This document shows, one piece after another, positions 1 to 8,333 of a DNA stretch of 35,844 nt. Under the pieces are notes generated by a model. That model searched no databases. It saw only the letters and a program-made list of their open reading frames with translations, and was not told the origin of the DNA. Each line of letters starts with the position of its first letter. The stretch's first letter is position 1. This DNA is from a bacterium (GTDB taxonomy: Bacteria; CSSED10-310; JAJRTK01), in NCBI GenBank assembly GCA_024278345.1, contig JAJRTK010000086.1:1-35844 (forward strand). The letters run 5' to 3'. Position numbers and translations under genes: made by a program.

Positions 1-2263
1 GATCGACGCCTGAGGGAACCCGAACCCTCAGGGGAGTTGTTCCCAGTTCCCTCCTTGTTCCCGTCATCGGGTTGCGAACTGTCGCCACCACCGAAACCGG
101 AAGCCGAATGTCGAGCCAGCCCTGGGTCAGGTCTTCCTTCACGACAAATTGCCCGCCGGCTTCCAAGACGAAAGATCGTTCCAAACGTGCCCCGAAAGTC
201 TCGTTGATAATGATCACGTGGTGGGGACCCGGCGGAAGTTTTCTGGGCTTCACCGGCGTACTACCCAGGGTTTTTCCGTCAAGAATGATGTCGCCCCAGG
301 GTTTGATCCGAAACTTCACCGTTCCCGTGGCGGGTTGGGCCACTGTTGGAGTGGCTCGCCGAAGGGATGGCTGCTTCACGTGGGCTGTGGCTGGGGTTTC
401 ACTCTTCTTGGCGGTTCCTCTGCTCTGTTCCATGGCTGTCGCCGTGGCCTTGGCATTCCGCTGTTGCCGTTGCTCTTCGGCCAGGCGCCGTTGGAGCCGG
501 TCCGCACGCTCCCGAAGGGCCCGTGTCCGGTCTTCTGCCAGCCCTGTCACCCGATCTTGAAGCTGCCTTGGCTGCGGCCAGTCCGGATAACCGGTCACGA
601 GCTTTTCCAGACGTCCCATACTTTTCTCGAGCTGTCCCGCCGCAATCTCGCTCTCCACGGCCGATAGCTCCTTGGCGGCCTTCGCCCGTTGATGAAGTTC
701 TTTTTCGAGCTTCGCCAGGACCGGAAGGCCCGGCGCCGCGGCCTGAATCTGCTCCAGGACGATCCGGGCTCTCCGGAGCTCGAAGCGATCCAAAGCCCGC
801 CGGACATCCTCAGCGAGTTGATGGACAGACGCCTGTTTTCGACGCTCCTGAAGAGCTTTTTCAAAGTGAACACGGAGCGCTGAATCCGACGGATTCGCAC
901 GCAAAGCCCATGAAAAGAGTGCGATAGCGTGCTGGATATTACCTTGATCCATGGCTTCTTCACCAAGCTGACCGTAGCGGTGGGAGATTTCCCCGATCTT
1001 CTCCAACGCTTCGGAATCAAAAGGTCGAAGAGCGAGTACTTCCTGGTAGGCGCGAAAAGCATCCAACTCCGCCTCATCGGAAATCAGGATCTCCCGCTGA
1101 AACAGGTCTCGCGCCCTGGTGACGGTACTCTCGTACGCTAGATTCCGGGCCGCTTCTTCCTCCGTCGGTTCCCCCGGGCTGGCACTGCCCCGCTCTTCTT
1201 CCCGGTAAGGCAGGGTTTCCACGGATTTTGGTTCCTGAGGCTTCGCGGGCTCCGGCGGAACCAAGATGAGGTAGCCCAGAACTCCGGTGGTGGCCAGAGC
1301 CAGCGCGATGGCGGCTCCCGCCATGAATTGGATTACGCCCCAACTGGAGTCGCCGTGGATCGGCGCCACGGCCGTCACCATGGCGTCGGCTTCTTTTTCT
1401 GTCGGCGACCCCGGTTCCCGCGGGTCCTCCAGGATTTTCTCAATGGCTTCCTGGACGTCCGCTCCCGATTCGAATCTCTCCCGCGGGTCTTTGGCCAGAC
1501 AGATGTTCACCAGATCAGCCACGTCATGGGGGACATCCGGCGCGATGGATGGCAGGGCTGGCGGCGGATCGTTGATGTGGGAGTAGCAGAGTGACATGTA
1601 GTTCTGCGACTTGAAGGGCGGCTGCCCGGAGAAGAGGATGTACAGTAAGACGCCCAGAGAATAGATATCGGACTGGGGGCTGGCGCCTTTCCCCAGCAAC
1701 TGCTCAGGTGCCATATAAAGGGCGGTTCCGATGATTTTGCCCGCTTGAGTCATGGTGGCAAGATCGTCGGTCATGGCAATCCCGAAATCCATGACCTTCA
1801 CGTGGCCTTGCCCGTCGAGCATAACATTCTCGAGCTTGAGATCCCGGTGGATGACGCCTTTCTTGTGGGCTACGTCAAGAACCTCCGCGATTTGGCCCGC
1901 GATGCGGAGCTTTTCTTTCAGATCCAGCGGTGGCTTCCGCCCGGCCCGTGCAAGGAGGGTCTCTCCATCCACGAATTCCATGGAGATGACCTTGATGCCG
2001 GGGAACTCGTTGAAATCGTAGATCTGGCAGACGTTCTCATGGCGGACACCCCGGCCCAGGAGGACCTCTCTCTTGAAGCGGGTGACCTGTTCCTTGTCTT
2101 CGGTCAGGTTGGGATGGAGGATCTTCAGGGCGCACTCGATCTCCAAGGTTCTATCCCAGGCTCGGAAGACACTCCCAAAGCCACCACGGCCCACGAGCTG
2201 CCGGAGCTCGTATCTCTGGCCGAGGACCATGCCCGGCTTGAGTTGGAAAAAGAGGTGCTTCAT
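1..2263 (-). CDS. Ser/Thr protein kinase with TM segment, TPR-like region and PEGA domains (3' end outside window)
   Basis: Membrane-anchored Hanks-type kinase predicted to phosphorylate Ser/Thr on target proteins. Reading the minus strand from the ATG at 2263 gives an open frame of 754 residues that continues past base 1, so the C-terminus is missing. Kinase motifs are complete: the glycine loop VGRGGFGSV near residues 24-32, the Lys in ALKIL near 47, HRDLKLEN near 139-146, DFG near 159 and APE near 185. A single hydrophobic helix lies near 310-335, followed by TPR-like helices (about 380-500) and a charged coiled-coil-like stretch (about 520-610). A PEGA domain starts near 643 and a second PEGA-like unit follows near 715. 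PEGA is a beta-domain usually found on the extracytoplasmic side of such kinases. The ATG has only a weak ribosome site; an in-frame TTG upstream is an alternative start. The substrate is unknown. Confidence 0.93.
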   Translation of the reverse strand, partial: MKHLFFQLKPGMVLGQRYELRQLVGRGGFGSVFRAWDRTLEIECALKILHPNLTEDKEQVTRFKREVLLGRGVRHENVCQIYDFNEFPGIKVISMEFVDGETLLARAGRKPPLDLKEKLRIAGQIAEVLDVAHKKGVIHRDLKLENVMLDGQGHVKVMDFGIAMTDDLATMTQAGKIIGTALYMAPEQLLGKGASPQSDIYSLGVLLYILFSGQPPFKSQNYMSLCYSHINDPPPALPSIAPDVPHDVADLVNICLAKDPRERFESGADVQEAIEKILEDPREPGSPTEKEADAMVTAVAPIHGDSSWGVIQFMAGAAIALALATTGVLGYLILVPPEPAKPQEPKSVETLPYREEERGSASPGEPTEEEAARNLAYESTVTRARDLFQREILISDEAELDAFRAYQEVLALRPFDSEALEKIGEISHRYGQLGEEAMDQGNIQHAIALFSWALRANPSDSALRVHFEKALQERRKQASVHQLAEDVRRALDRFELRRARIVLEQIQAAAPGLPVLAKLEKELHQRAKAAKELSAVESEIAAGQLEKSMGRLEKLVTGYPDWPQPRQLQDRVTGLAEDRTRALRERADRLQRRLAEEQRQQRNAKATATAMEQSRGTAKKSETPATAHVKQPSLRRATPTVAQPATGTVKFRIKPWGDIILDGKTLGSTPVKPRKLPPGPHHVIIINETFGARLERSFVLEAGGQFVVKEDLTQGWLDIRLPVSVVATVRNPMTGTRRELGTTPLRVRVPSGVD

Positions 2264-2471
2264 CTCAAGAAGAGTTTCCAATCTGGGCCGCCGCTCAACC
2301 TGCGGGAGGCAACAGGCGAGACGAGCCGATCATCCCTTCAAAGGTCCAGTTCGGCGACACATTTATGTAAAAACCGGGGGATCTCGTGCAGAATGCCCAG
2401 GTCAGGCCATCGGATTTGCACCCTGTGCAAGAAAAACGACAAGAGACAATAAGTCTGCCACCCAATCCGCT

Positions 2472-3377
2472 CTATTCAAAGCATGTACAGACCGTGAGGC
2501 TCGTTTGCCGCTCCACGTCCTGACCGTGATTCTTCTGTGCGTCCAACACTTTGACCCTCAACAGGTGCTGCTGGCAACCCCCGCCGGGAAAGGCTTCGAG
2601 GCCCTGGAAAACGAACGACGTTTCCTTGCTGGAGATGGTCTCCCATCCCACTTCCGTGAATTTGGCGTCCTCGCTTCGACGCAGGGAAAAGGTCAGGGCG
2701 TAGGGACTTTCTCCGTCATCGATGGCTACGCTGAGCTCCACCTCCCCGGGCGCAAAGACCCCGGGCGGCCGGGTACAGTTTGGCTCGGGCAGCTTGAGAA
2801 CAAGATCCGGGGCCACATAGCCGTCCCCACCGCCACCCGAAAGTAGGACCGCCGCCGTGATCCCCACGGCGCCGACACCGGCCCAAAGCCACCATTTTTG
2901 ATACCATTTTCGGCTGAACTCCGACGGAACCTTCTTGAGAGGCGGACTCAGCTTTCCCATCGGTTCTAAAAGAGACACGATGTCAGCCACTTTGGTCGTA
3001 CGGCTGCTGGCACGGGCCTCCTCGAAAGCCGTCCGAAGTTTCGGAGGAAACCGGAGCGGATCGAGGCGGAAATCAGGGACCATGCGGAGCACCTGCTGAA
3101 ACGCTTCTCGAGCCTCTTTTTCCGCGCCGAGATTCAGGCGGCAAAAACCAAGGTAAAGCCATGCTTCCACCCGAATTCCCACCGTTGTCGCCCGAAGAGC
3201 GAGCTCCCGCAGTTGCAGAGCCGCCGTTTCGAATTCGCCGTCCTGGTAAAGGAACTTCGCCTCCTCCAACGCAGCTTCATCCGCGGGCTGCGCCCACGAA
3301 CCATTGGGAAGGCTCCATAAAGCCATCGACCACAAGAGTGCCAGGCAGAGTGAAGCTCTGAAACCTTGTCCGAGCAT
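2472..3377 (-). CDS. Exported/membrane TPR protein
   Basis: Protein of about 301 residues, function unknown. The ATG at 3377 is preferred because it follows a G-rich site (AAAAGGGGGT) and starts a clean signal sequence ending near SWAQ. Earlier in-frame codons would only add a hydrophilic tail. After the signal peptide come TPR-like helices (about residues 30-120, LYQDGEFETAALQL and GFCRLNLGAEKEAREAF). A basic-aromatic stretch then leads into a second hydrophobic helix near 165-185, followed by a Gly-rich turn and a C-terminal beta-rich, Ig-like region containing several Cys. It is transcribed toward the Ser/Thr kinase with a 208-bp gap, so both may share a transcript. The topology, periplasmic TPR before a second TM, is inferred from hydrophobicity only. 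Confidence 0.8.
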   Translation of the reverse strand: MLGQGFRASLCLALLWSMALWSLPNGSWAQPADEAALEEAKFLYQDGEFETAALQLRELALRATTVGIRVEAWLYLGFCRLNLGAEKEAREAFQQVLRMVPDFRLDPLRFPPKLRTAFEEARASSRTTKVADIVSLLEPMGKLSPPLKKVPSEFSRKWYQKWWLWAGVGAVGITAAVLLSGGGGDGYVAPDLVLKLPEPNCTRPPGVFAPGEVELSVAIDDGESPYALTFSLRRSEDAKFTEVGWETISSKETSFVFQGLEAFPGGGCQQHLLRVKVLDAQKNHGQDVERQTSLTVCTCFE

Positions 3378-3741
3378 GATTTCGGACCCCCTTTTCTTGG
3401 GTGGTGGTGACGCCCCGCTATGGGTCATTGAGAGGAAAGAATTTTTTCTCTCTCATGGAACGTGTTTTGAGTCGAGTTCCGCTCCCGTCGCTCACGGCCG
3501 TTTCGCGCCACTCGCCCCCTTCTTCAGAAGGAGCGGGCCAGAAACCCCGAGCCCCGGCCTTTGGCGATTTGGTGGATCCCCCTGGACGGTTTTTGGCACG
3601 TTTTCCGGATTGTACCGCAAGTCGCTGTGGAAAGGAAACGAAAAAATTGCAATAATAATCGCGGGCAAGTTGGGAATGCACGCGTCTATCTGACGAGGAA
3701 CCGGCTGGCCAAGAAAATAGACCATCATCGGGAAAGATACC
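3378..3741. other. Intergenic region between divergent genes
   Basis: 364 bp separating the minus-strand TPR gene from the plus-strand exoprotein, so it should hold two divergent promoters. It contains repeat copy A (3474-3516), an imperfect hairpin of GAGAGG and CTCTCTC arms near 3430-3454, a short palindrome CCTTCTTCAGAAGG near 3519-3532 and an AT-rich patch at 3640-3660 with AATAAT at 3651-3656. That patch could be a -10 box for the exoprotein, but no good -35 lies upstream of it. Confidence 0.6.
3474..3516 (-). repeat. Intergenic repeat, copy A
   Basis: Reads GGCGAGTGGCG at its start and GGGAGCGGAACTC at its end on the minus strand, with a 19-base variable middle. It is followed by a purine-rich tail (GAGAGAGAAAAAA). 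The same end sequences recur at 10749, 13193, 26637 and 32850. It lies between two divergent genes and is not inside any plausible coding sequence. Confidence 0.75.
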
Positions 3742-6700
3742 ATGAAACGAATCGAACCTCTCGCACTTTCTTTTTTCGTCTCTTGTTTCCTGGTTGCCAC
3801 GGTCCATGGCGGGGAATCAGCCAGCATCGGAAAGAGGGGAGCGGTCGGGGTGGAGTCTGGTTTCGCGGCGCGGGCGCCGATTCCTATCCCGGACAATGAT
3901 CCCGCCGGAGTCTTCGATGATATCGTTCTCACGGAACCTGGAAAGCTTCTTGACCTCGACGTGAAGATCACTATTGCTCACCCCTTGGTCGGGGATCTTT
4001 CGGCGATACTGAGCCACCAGGAGACCGGCACGTCGATGGTGCTTTTTGATCGGCCAGGGTTTCCAGCATTGACGGCGGGCTGCTCCCTGCCGGATATCGA
4101 CGCCGCTCTTGACGACGAGGCCGTTTCCCTCGTGGAAGAGGCTTGTAGCGATGTCTCCCCAGCCATTGCCGGCAGCCTCTCTCCCCAAGAGAAACTGGCG
4201 GTTTTTGATGGCGAATACCTGGCTGGGACTTGGCGGCTTCTGGTTGTCGATGGGGCTGCAAAAAACACGGGGATCCTCCAGGGATGGAGCCTGATCTGGA
4301 CCGTGGATACGGCTGCGGGAACGCCGACCTCGACGGCGACACCTAGAAATACAGCCACCCCGACACCCACGTCTACCGCCGCATCGACGGCGACGCCCAC
4401 CCATAGCCCAACCGTCACGTGGACACCTACCGTCAAATCCACTGCCACAGCCACGCCGACCCCGACCGTTACCCCCACCTCCACCCCAACGCTTCCTCCC
4501 GCCATAGGTTCTCTAGCCATGGTGTCAAGCAGTGCCGCTCACGACGTCCGGGGGATCTTCCCCGATGGTGATCATGTCTGGGTGGCCACGCCTCAGGGGC
4601 TCTTATCTTGGGACCTGGCAGGTGCGGCGCCTCGGATGGAGTTTTTGGACACCTTGAGCTCGGGGGTCCCGTCCAGCGATATCACCGACGTGGCCCGAGG
4701 TCATGATGGCGCCCTTTGGATCGCCACGGCGGATCGTGGTGTGACTCGTTACGACGGGGTGGGATGGCAGAGTTTCGACATCTACAACACCGCTGGAGGT
4801 CCGGGAGGCGGTCTCGGGTCTGACGAGGTCCGCGCCATCGCCATGGCAGCGGATCGCACCTGGTTTGGGTTGGCAAACCCCGGTGCCATAGCATTTTTCG
4901 ACGGTTCCCAGTGGGACACGCGACTACTTCCCTATCCAGCCGACGGCGATAGGGTCGTGGACATGGCCCTAGATACACAAGGCATCCTTTGGATCGCCAC
5001 GGCCCAGTCCGGGGCCTTCACCTATGACGGAGCAGAGTTCGGGGTTTTCGGTGTTGCCGAGGGTTTGCCGGCGGGTCTCAGCTCCGTCGGGATCGACCTT
5101 CAGGGGCGCGTCTGGTTTGGACTCGTGGACCAAGGCGTTTACCGATACGATGGGACATTACCGCTCCAGCCCGTTCTCAACGGCCTCCCCTACATGAATG
5201 TGGCCGATGTCGCCGTGGCTCCCGACGGAACGGTTTGGTGCGCCCCTGATAACCTGGGGACGGACGGCTGGACTTCCCGGGCCGGAGAAAGTCGCTCCCA
5301 CGCTCCAGGCGGTCGGCCAGCCTTCGTTTTCTACGACGAGTCCGCCGACCTCTGGACGGAACCGGCAGGCGCGGCCATCTCCAGTACAGCCGCCCTCTCC
5401 ACCATGGAGGTCGCCGGGGACGGAACTCTTTGGCTTGGCTCCAAAGACGAAGGAATGTTTGCCGTTTCCGGCCTGGGTCCCGGCGGTCGCGGAAGGGCGG
5501 CGGTCCAGGTGCTGGACGTGGGAACGACTCCCCCCTGCGTCGATATAAAGGCCTTGGTTCTGGATGGGCAGAGGCGCCTCTGGGCCGGGTGCGCGGCCAA
5601 CGGCATCGCCATGCAGGATGAATCGGGGTGGACCGTTTTTGATAGCGGCAATACCACCGGGCTGCCCATGGCGGCGGAAAGCGTGACCTCCGGCGTGTGG
5701 CAACCGCCTGGAACAGTTTGGTTCGGTACTGCCGGAGGAGGACTACTTTGGGTTGCCAGTGGCGTTTTCGGCACCTTGACCACCGCCGACGGGCTCCCGT
5801 CGAATCAAGTCTGGGCCGTGGCCGTGGACAATGATGGCAATCTCTGGGTTGGAACGAGCTTGGGGGCGTCATGGTACGACGGAGGCAGCTTCTCCACCAC
5901 CTACACCACTGGCGATGGCCTGGCGGACAATGTTGTGACCGGCATCGCCGTGGAGCCTTCTCCGGCCACGGGAGTCTGGTTTGCCACTCCGTGGGGTCTG
6001 AGCCGCCTGGAGGGCGGAGCAATGACGACCTACGCCACGGGCTCGAACCAGCCAGGCGATTTCACGGTCGATCCCTTTCCCGGTGATTTTCAGGAGGTGG
6101 CCGTCGATCCCGATGGCCGCGTCTGGGCGGTCTCCAGCACCGGCGGAGCTGTCTACCTGGAAAACGGGCTGTGGATTCGGGTCGATGAGTCCTGGGGAGT
6201 GGGCCAGACCGCCCTGTACTCCTTGGCCGTCGATGCCGATGGCGCCGTCTGGCTGGGGGGGGAGAGCGAGCTCTATCGATGGCACGACGGAGAAATTATG
6301 GAGTCGCTTGACCGGGAAGATGGCCTTCCCGCTGGCCGGGTCCAGCGACTGCTTTCCGACCAGAGCCTGTCGGGCCGCTTCTGGCTTGGCGGATCTACGG
6401 CGGGCGTCGTGAGCCTGGCCAGGCAGGACAACCGCCCCGTGATCCTCAGTCAGCCAGATCCCGAGGATTTGGCCTGCTCCAGCGTGGAGCTTCGCTGGAC
6501 CCGGTACCGTGGCGACGGCTTCGCCGGCTATCGCCTGATGAGGGCCGAAGTGGCCGTCCTGGATGGCCCAGCGGCAGATTGGAAGATCGGGCTGCTTCTG
6601 ATGCTCCTCGGTACTGGATTTGTTTTTCTGGCAAGGAAGCCGTGCCTGCGAAGAGGAATGGGTATTCTGCTGCTCTTTGCCGCCTGGCATGGCTATGAAG

Positions 6701-7917
6701 GACTGTCGGCCAACCGCGCATTGCAGTACCAGCTCCTCCAGAGCTTCGAAGGCCGCGGCGAAACCGTCTATAGCGACGAAACAGCGGAAGAAGGCAAGTC
6801 GTACCGATATCGGGTCGATGTCATGCTCCAAACCTTCCGAGGAAGAGCGGCAGGATTGTTACCACTTTCCAGCGACGTCATTGTCGTCCGACCTTCCGGC
6901 CGGAGACCCGCCAAGCCCATCCTGCAGTTTGGCGCTGCCACCCATGATTCCGTTCGTCTCGATTGGCCTGCCCCCGTCGCTGGCGGCTTCTGTCCCGCCA
7001 AGGATCTTCAGATCTATCGGGTCGAGGGAAGCCAGATGACGGCTCTTCTGGGAACGCCGGCAGCGCCCACGGCCGGCAGTTTCACCCACACCGGCCTGAC
7101 GGCGGGAACCCGTTACCGCTACCTTTTGCAGGCCTCCAACGCTAACGGCGAATCTCCCGTTTCAGAGCCCATCGATGCCACAACCTCCCTCACCAGCAGC
7201 CAGGAGGGGTTTTGCCGGCCGCTTTCACCGAAGATTTTGACGGCCCGCCCACTTGGGAAAGACAGAATTCGTTTGCGCTGGCAGCCACAGAGTGTTCGAG
7301 GCGCCTGCCGGGCGCGGGGTTACGCCTTATACCGGGTTGAACAAGCGGGAAGATCCCTTGTGGGAACCGTGGGCAAGGGACAGACAACATTCCTTGTGCG
7401 AAACCTTCGTCCCAACACCCAGTACAGTTATGTCGTCACCGCCATGGGGGATCAGGTGGAGTCCGACCCGTCCCTCGAAGCCACCGCGGTAACCACCAGC
7501 AATTCAACCAGAATCTTCGTTCCCGGCGACAGGGCCAACGTCCGAACCGGCCTGGTGCCCCTCCCGGGCCAGACGGTGAACATCTCCTGGATCCGGGGAG
7601 ATGTCCGGTTCAATACCATCCAGGATTTCGGAACGCTGGTGGGCCCAAAAGGCTACGACCGGGCAAGCTTTTTCGTCCATTGGCCCGAGGATGCCAGGTT
7701 TTCCGATCCCTTGAACGGAGCCGAAGACGGCCATGCCGGCCTCCTGGCCATCGTCGATGGCAGGGCCAGCACTGTCGGCGAAGGCAGCAGCATCACCTCC
7801 AACCTTGGCGGAGGCGAGATCCGCCTTGGTATCAACGATGGAACTCTTACCGCCAGTGACGATCCGCTTCTTTCTAACTCCGGAGGTTTCGTGGTGGAGG
7901 TCTCGTTGGAGAATTAG
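3742..7917 (+). CDS. Large secreted P-domain / beta-propeller / FN3 protein
   Basis: 1391-residue exoprotein of unknown role. An N-terminal signal peptide ends near residue 24. Residues about 45-190 resemble a proprotein-convertase P-domain (VGDLSAIL, LAGTWRLLVVD, GWSLIW). A Thr/Pro-rich linker of TPT-type repeats covers about 193-253. Residues about 255-900 form many propeller blades of the two-component-regulator propeller type (GLPSNQVWAVAVDNDGNLWV and relatives). Three FN3-like domains follow (about 905-1030, 1050-1145, 1160-1250). The C-terminal ~135 residues have a GLLAIVDGR...LGINDG pattern reminiscent of LecA/PA-IL-like lectin folds, a weak call. The first FN3 domain is interrupted by a hydrophobic hairpin near 938-996. 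Start: ATG after GGGAAAG. It stands alone as a transcription unit. An adhesion or carbohydrate-binding role would be only a guess. Confidence 0.9.
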   Translation: MKRIEPLALSFFVSCFLVATVHGGESASIGKRGAVGVESGFAARAPIPIPDNDPAGVFDDIVLTEPGKLLDLDVKITIAHPLVGDLSAILSHQETGTSMVLFDRPGFPALTAGCSLPDIDAALDDEAVSLVEEACSDVSPAIAGSLSPQEKLAVFDGEYLAGTWRLLVVDGAAKNTGILQGWSLIWTVDTAAGTPTSTATPRNTATPTPTSTAASTATPTHSPTVTWTPTVKSTATATPTPTVTPTSTPTLPPAIGSLAMVSSSAAHDVRGIFPDGDHVWVATPQGLLSWDLAGAAPRMEFLDTLSSGVPSSDITDVARGHDGALWIATADRGVTRYDGVGWQSFDIYNTAGGPGGGLGSDEVRAIAMAADRTWFGLANPGAIAFFDGSQWDTRLLPYPADGDRVVDMALDTQGILWIATAQSGAFTYDGAEFGVFGVAEGLPAGLSSVGIDLQGRVWFGLVDQGVYRYDGTLPLQPVLNGLPYMNVADVAVAPDGTVWCAPDNLGTDGWTSRAGESRSHAPGGRPAFVFYDESADLWTEPAGAAISSTAALSTMEVAGDGTLWLGSKDEGMFAVSGLGPGGRGRAAVQVLDVGTTPPCVDIKALVLDGQRRLWAGCAANGIAMQDESGWTVFDSGNTTGLPMAAESVTSGVWQPPGTVWFGTAGGGLLWVASGVFGTLTTADGLPSNQVWAVAVDNDGNLWVGTSLGASWYDGGSFSTTYTTGDGLADNVVTGIAVEPSPATGVWFATPWGLSRLEGGAMTTYATGSNQPGDFTVDPFPGDFQEVAVDPDGRVWAVSSTGGAVYLENGLWIRVDESWGVGQTALYSLAVDADGAVWLGGESELYRWHDGEIMESLDREDGLPAGRVQRLLSDQSLSGRFWLGGSTAGVVSLARQDNRPVILSQPDPEDLACSSVELRWTRYRGDGFAGYRLMRAEVAVLDGPAADWKIGLLLMLLGTGFVFLARKPCLRRGMGILLLFAAWHGYEGLSANRALQYQLLQSFEGRGETVYSDETAEEGKSYRYRVDVMLQTFRGRAAGLLPLSSDVIVVRPSGRRPAKPILQFGAATHDSVRLDWPAPVAGGFCPAKDLQIYRVEGSQMTALLGTPAAPTAGSFTHTGLTAGTRYRYLLQASNANGESPVSEPIDATTSLTSSQEGFCRPLSPKILTARPLGKDRIRLRWQPQSVRGACRARGYALYRVEQAGRSLVGTVGKGQTTFLVRNLRPNTQYSYVVTAMGDQVESDPSLEATAVTTSNSTRIFVPGDRANVRTGLVPLPGQTVNISWIRGDVRFNTIQDFGTLVGPKGYDRASFFVHWPEDARFSDPLNGAEDGHAGLLAIVDGRASTVGEGSSITSNLGGGEIRLGINDGTLTASDDPLLSNSGGFVVEVSLEN

Positions 7918-7975
7918 ATTTCTTCAGGAGAACTCATTACGAGTCGCCATCGGACTCACTGTCGGCCACAAAAAA

Positions 7976-8195
7976 GCGCGCAGCGCACAAAATGTGAGTC
8001 CAGGGATCTAGCGCCCTGGCGGGTGCAGGGTAAACGCCGGGCTCCGTCCATCGTTTCGGCCACCATACGACGCGGAGCGTCGTACATAAATGTGGGTCCA
8101 GGGAGCACGCTCCCTGGCGTGGGTCTGGGAGCAGCGCTCCCAGCGGAGGTCCGGAGGCGGCGCCTCCGCCGGGTTCCAGGGCCGGAGGCCCTGGG
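7976..8195. repeat. Array of GC-rich stem-loops
   Basis: Perfect or near-perfect hairpins follow one another. They are GCGC/GCGC at 7976-7986, CCAGGG/CCCTGG at 8000-8019, TACGACGC/GCGTCGTA at 8066-8084 and CCAGGGAGC/GCTCCCTGG at 8098-8117. CTGGGAGC/GCTCCCAG at 8125-8143, CGGAGGC/GCCTCCG at 8152-8168 and CCAGGGCC/GGCCCTGG at 8176-8194 complete the set. The last four repeat at about 26-nt spacing, each introduced by a GGGTCC-like lead. Arm sequences differ while pairing is kept. A hairpin followed by A-rich ATGTG and GTCCAGGG occurs twice (7976-8005 and 8066-8103), showing an internal duplication. Confidence 0.8.
8039..8063 (-). repeat. Left arm of imperfect inverted repeat
   Basis: Read on the minus strand this segment begins GTGGCCGAAACGATGGACG and matches 8217-8241 on the plus strand at 22 of 25 positions. 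The two arms enclose the main hairpin array. Confidence 0.65.
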
Positions 8196-8216
8196 GTAGC
8201 GCCCGGATTCTACGAC

Positions 8217-8241
8217 GTGGCCGAGACGATGGACGAGGCCC
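8217..8241 (+). repeat. Right arm of imperfect inverted repeat
   Basis: Begins GTGGCCGAGACGATGGACG and is the partner of 8039-8063 (22 of 25 matches). It overlaps the start of the kelch-like remnant, so part of the similarity could be old coding sequence. Confidence 0.65.
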
Positions 8242-8329
8242 ATACGCCGTCTGGACCGGGGAAGAAATGCTTGTTTTCGGGGGTGGCACCACCGGCGGGA
8301 GACCGGCCACCGATCTTGGCGCACGCTTA
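8217..8329 (+). pseudogene. Short kelch-like coding remnant
   Basis: One plus frame encodes YAVWTGEEMLVFGGG followed by RPATDLGAR. This resembles a single kelch blade of secreted kelch proteins (AVWTGxEMxVWGG ... PATD). There is no start, no second blade and no usable ribosome site, and the frame runs out into the end of the GMC gene. Best read as the residue of a decayed or transposed kelch gene; chance resemblance is possible because only about 30 residues are involved. Confidence 0.4.
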
Positions 8330-8333
8330 GCGT

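Larger units (their letters stand above)
7918..8333. other. Intergenic region of structured repeats between convergent genes
   Basis: 416 bp between the 3' ends of the exoprotein gene and the GMC oxidoreductase gene. It is filled by a hairpin array (7976-8195), a pair of inverted 25-bp segments flanking most of it (8039-8063 and 8217-8241) and a short kelch-like coding remnant (8217-8329). No intact gene is present. Confidence 0.75.

Noticed and set aside
1745-2452. Plus-strand open frame of 235 codons near the left end
   Set aside because: Antisense of the kinase catalytic domain; no family resemblance of its own.
8039-8063. Inverted-repeat arm as a diverged copy of the five-fold intergenic repeat
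   Set aside because: GTGGC and GATGGACG are shared with copies A and C but the conserved GGGAGCGGAAC end is absent.
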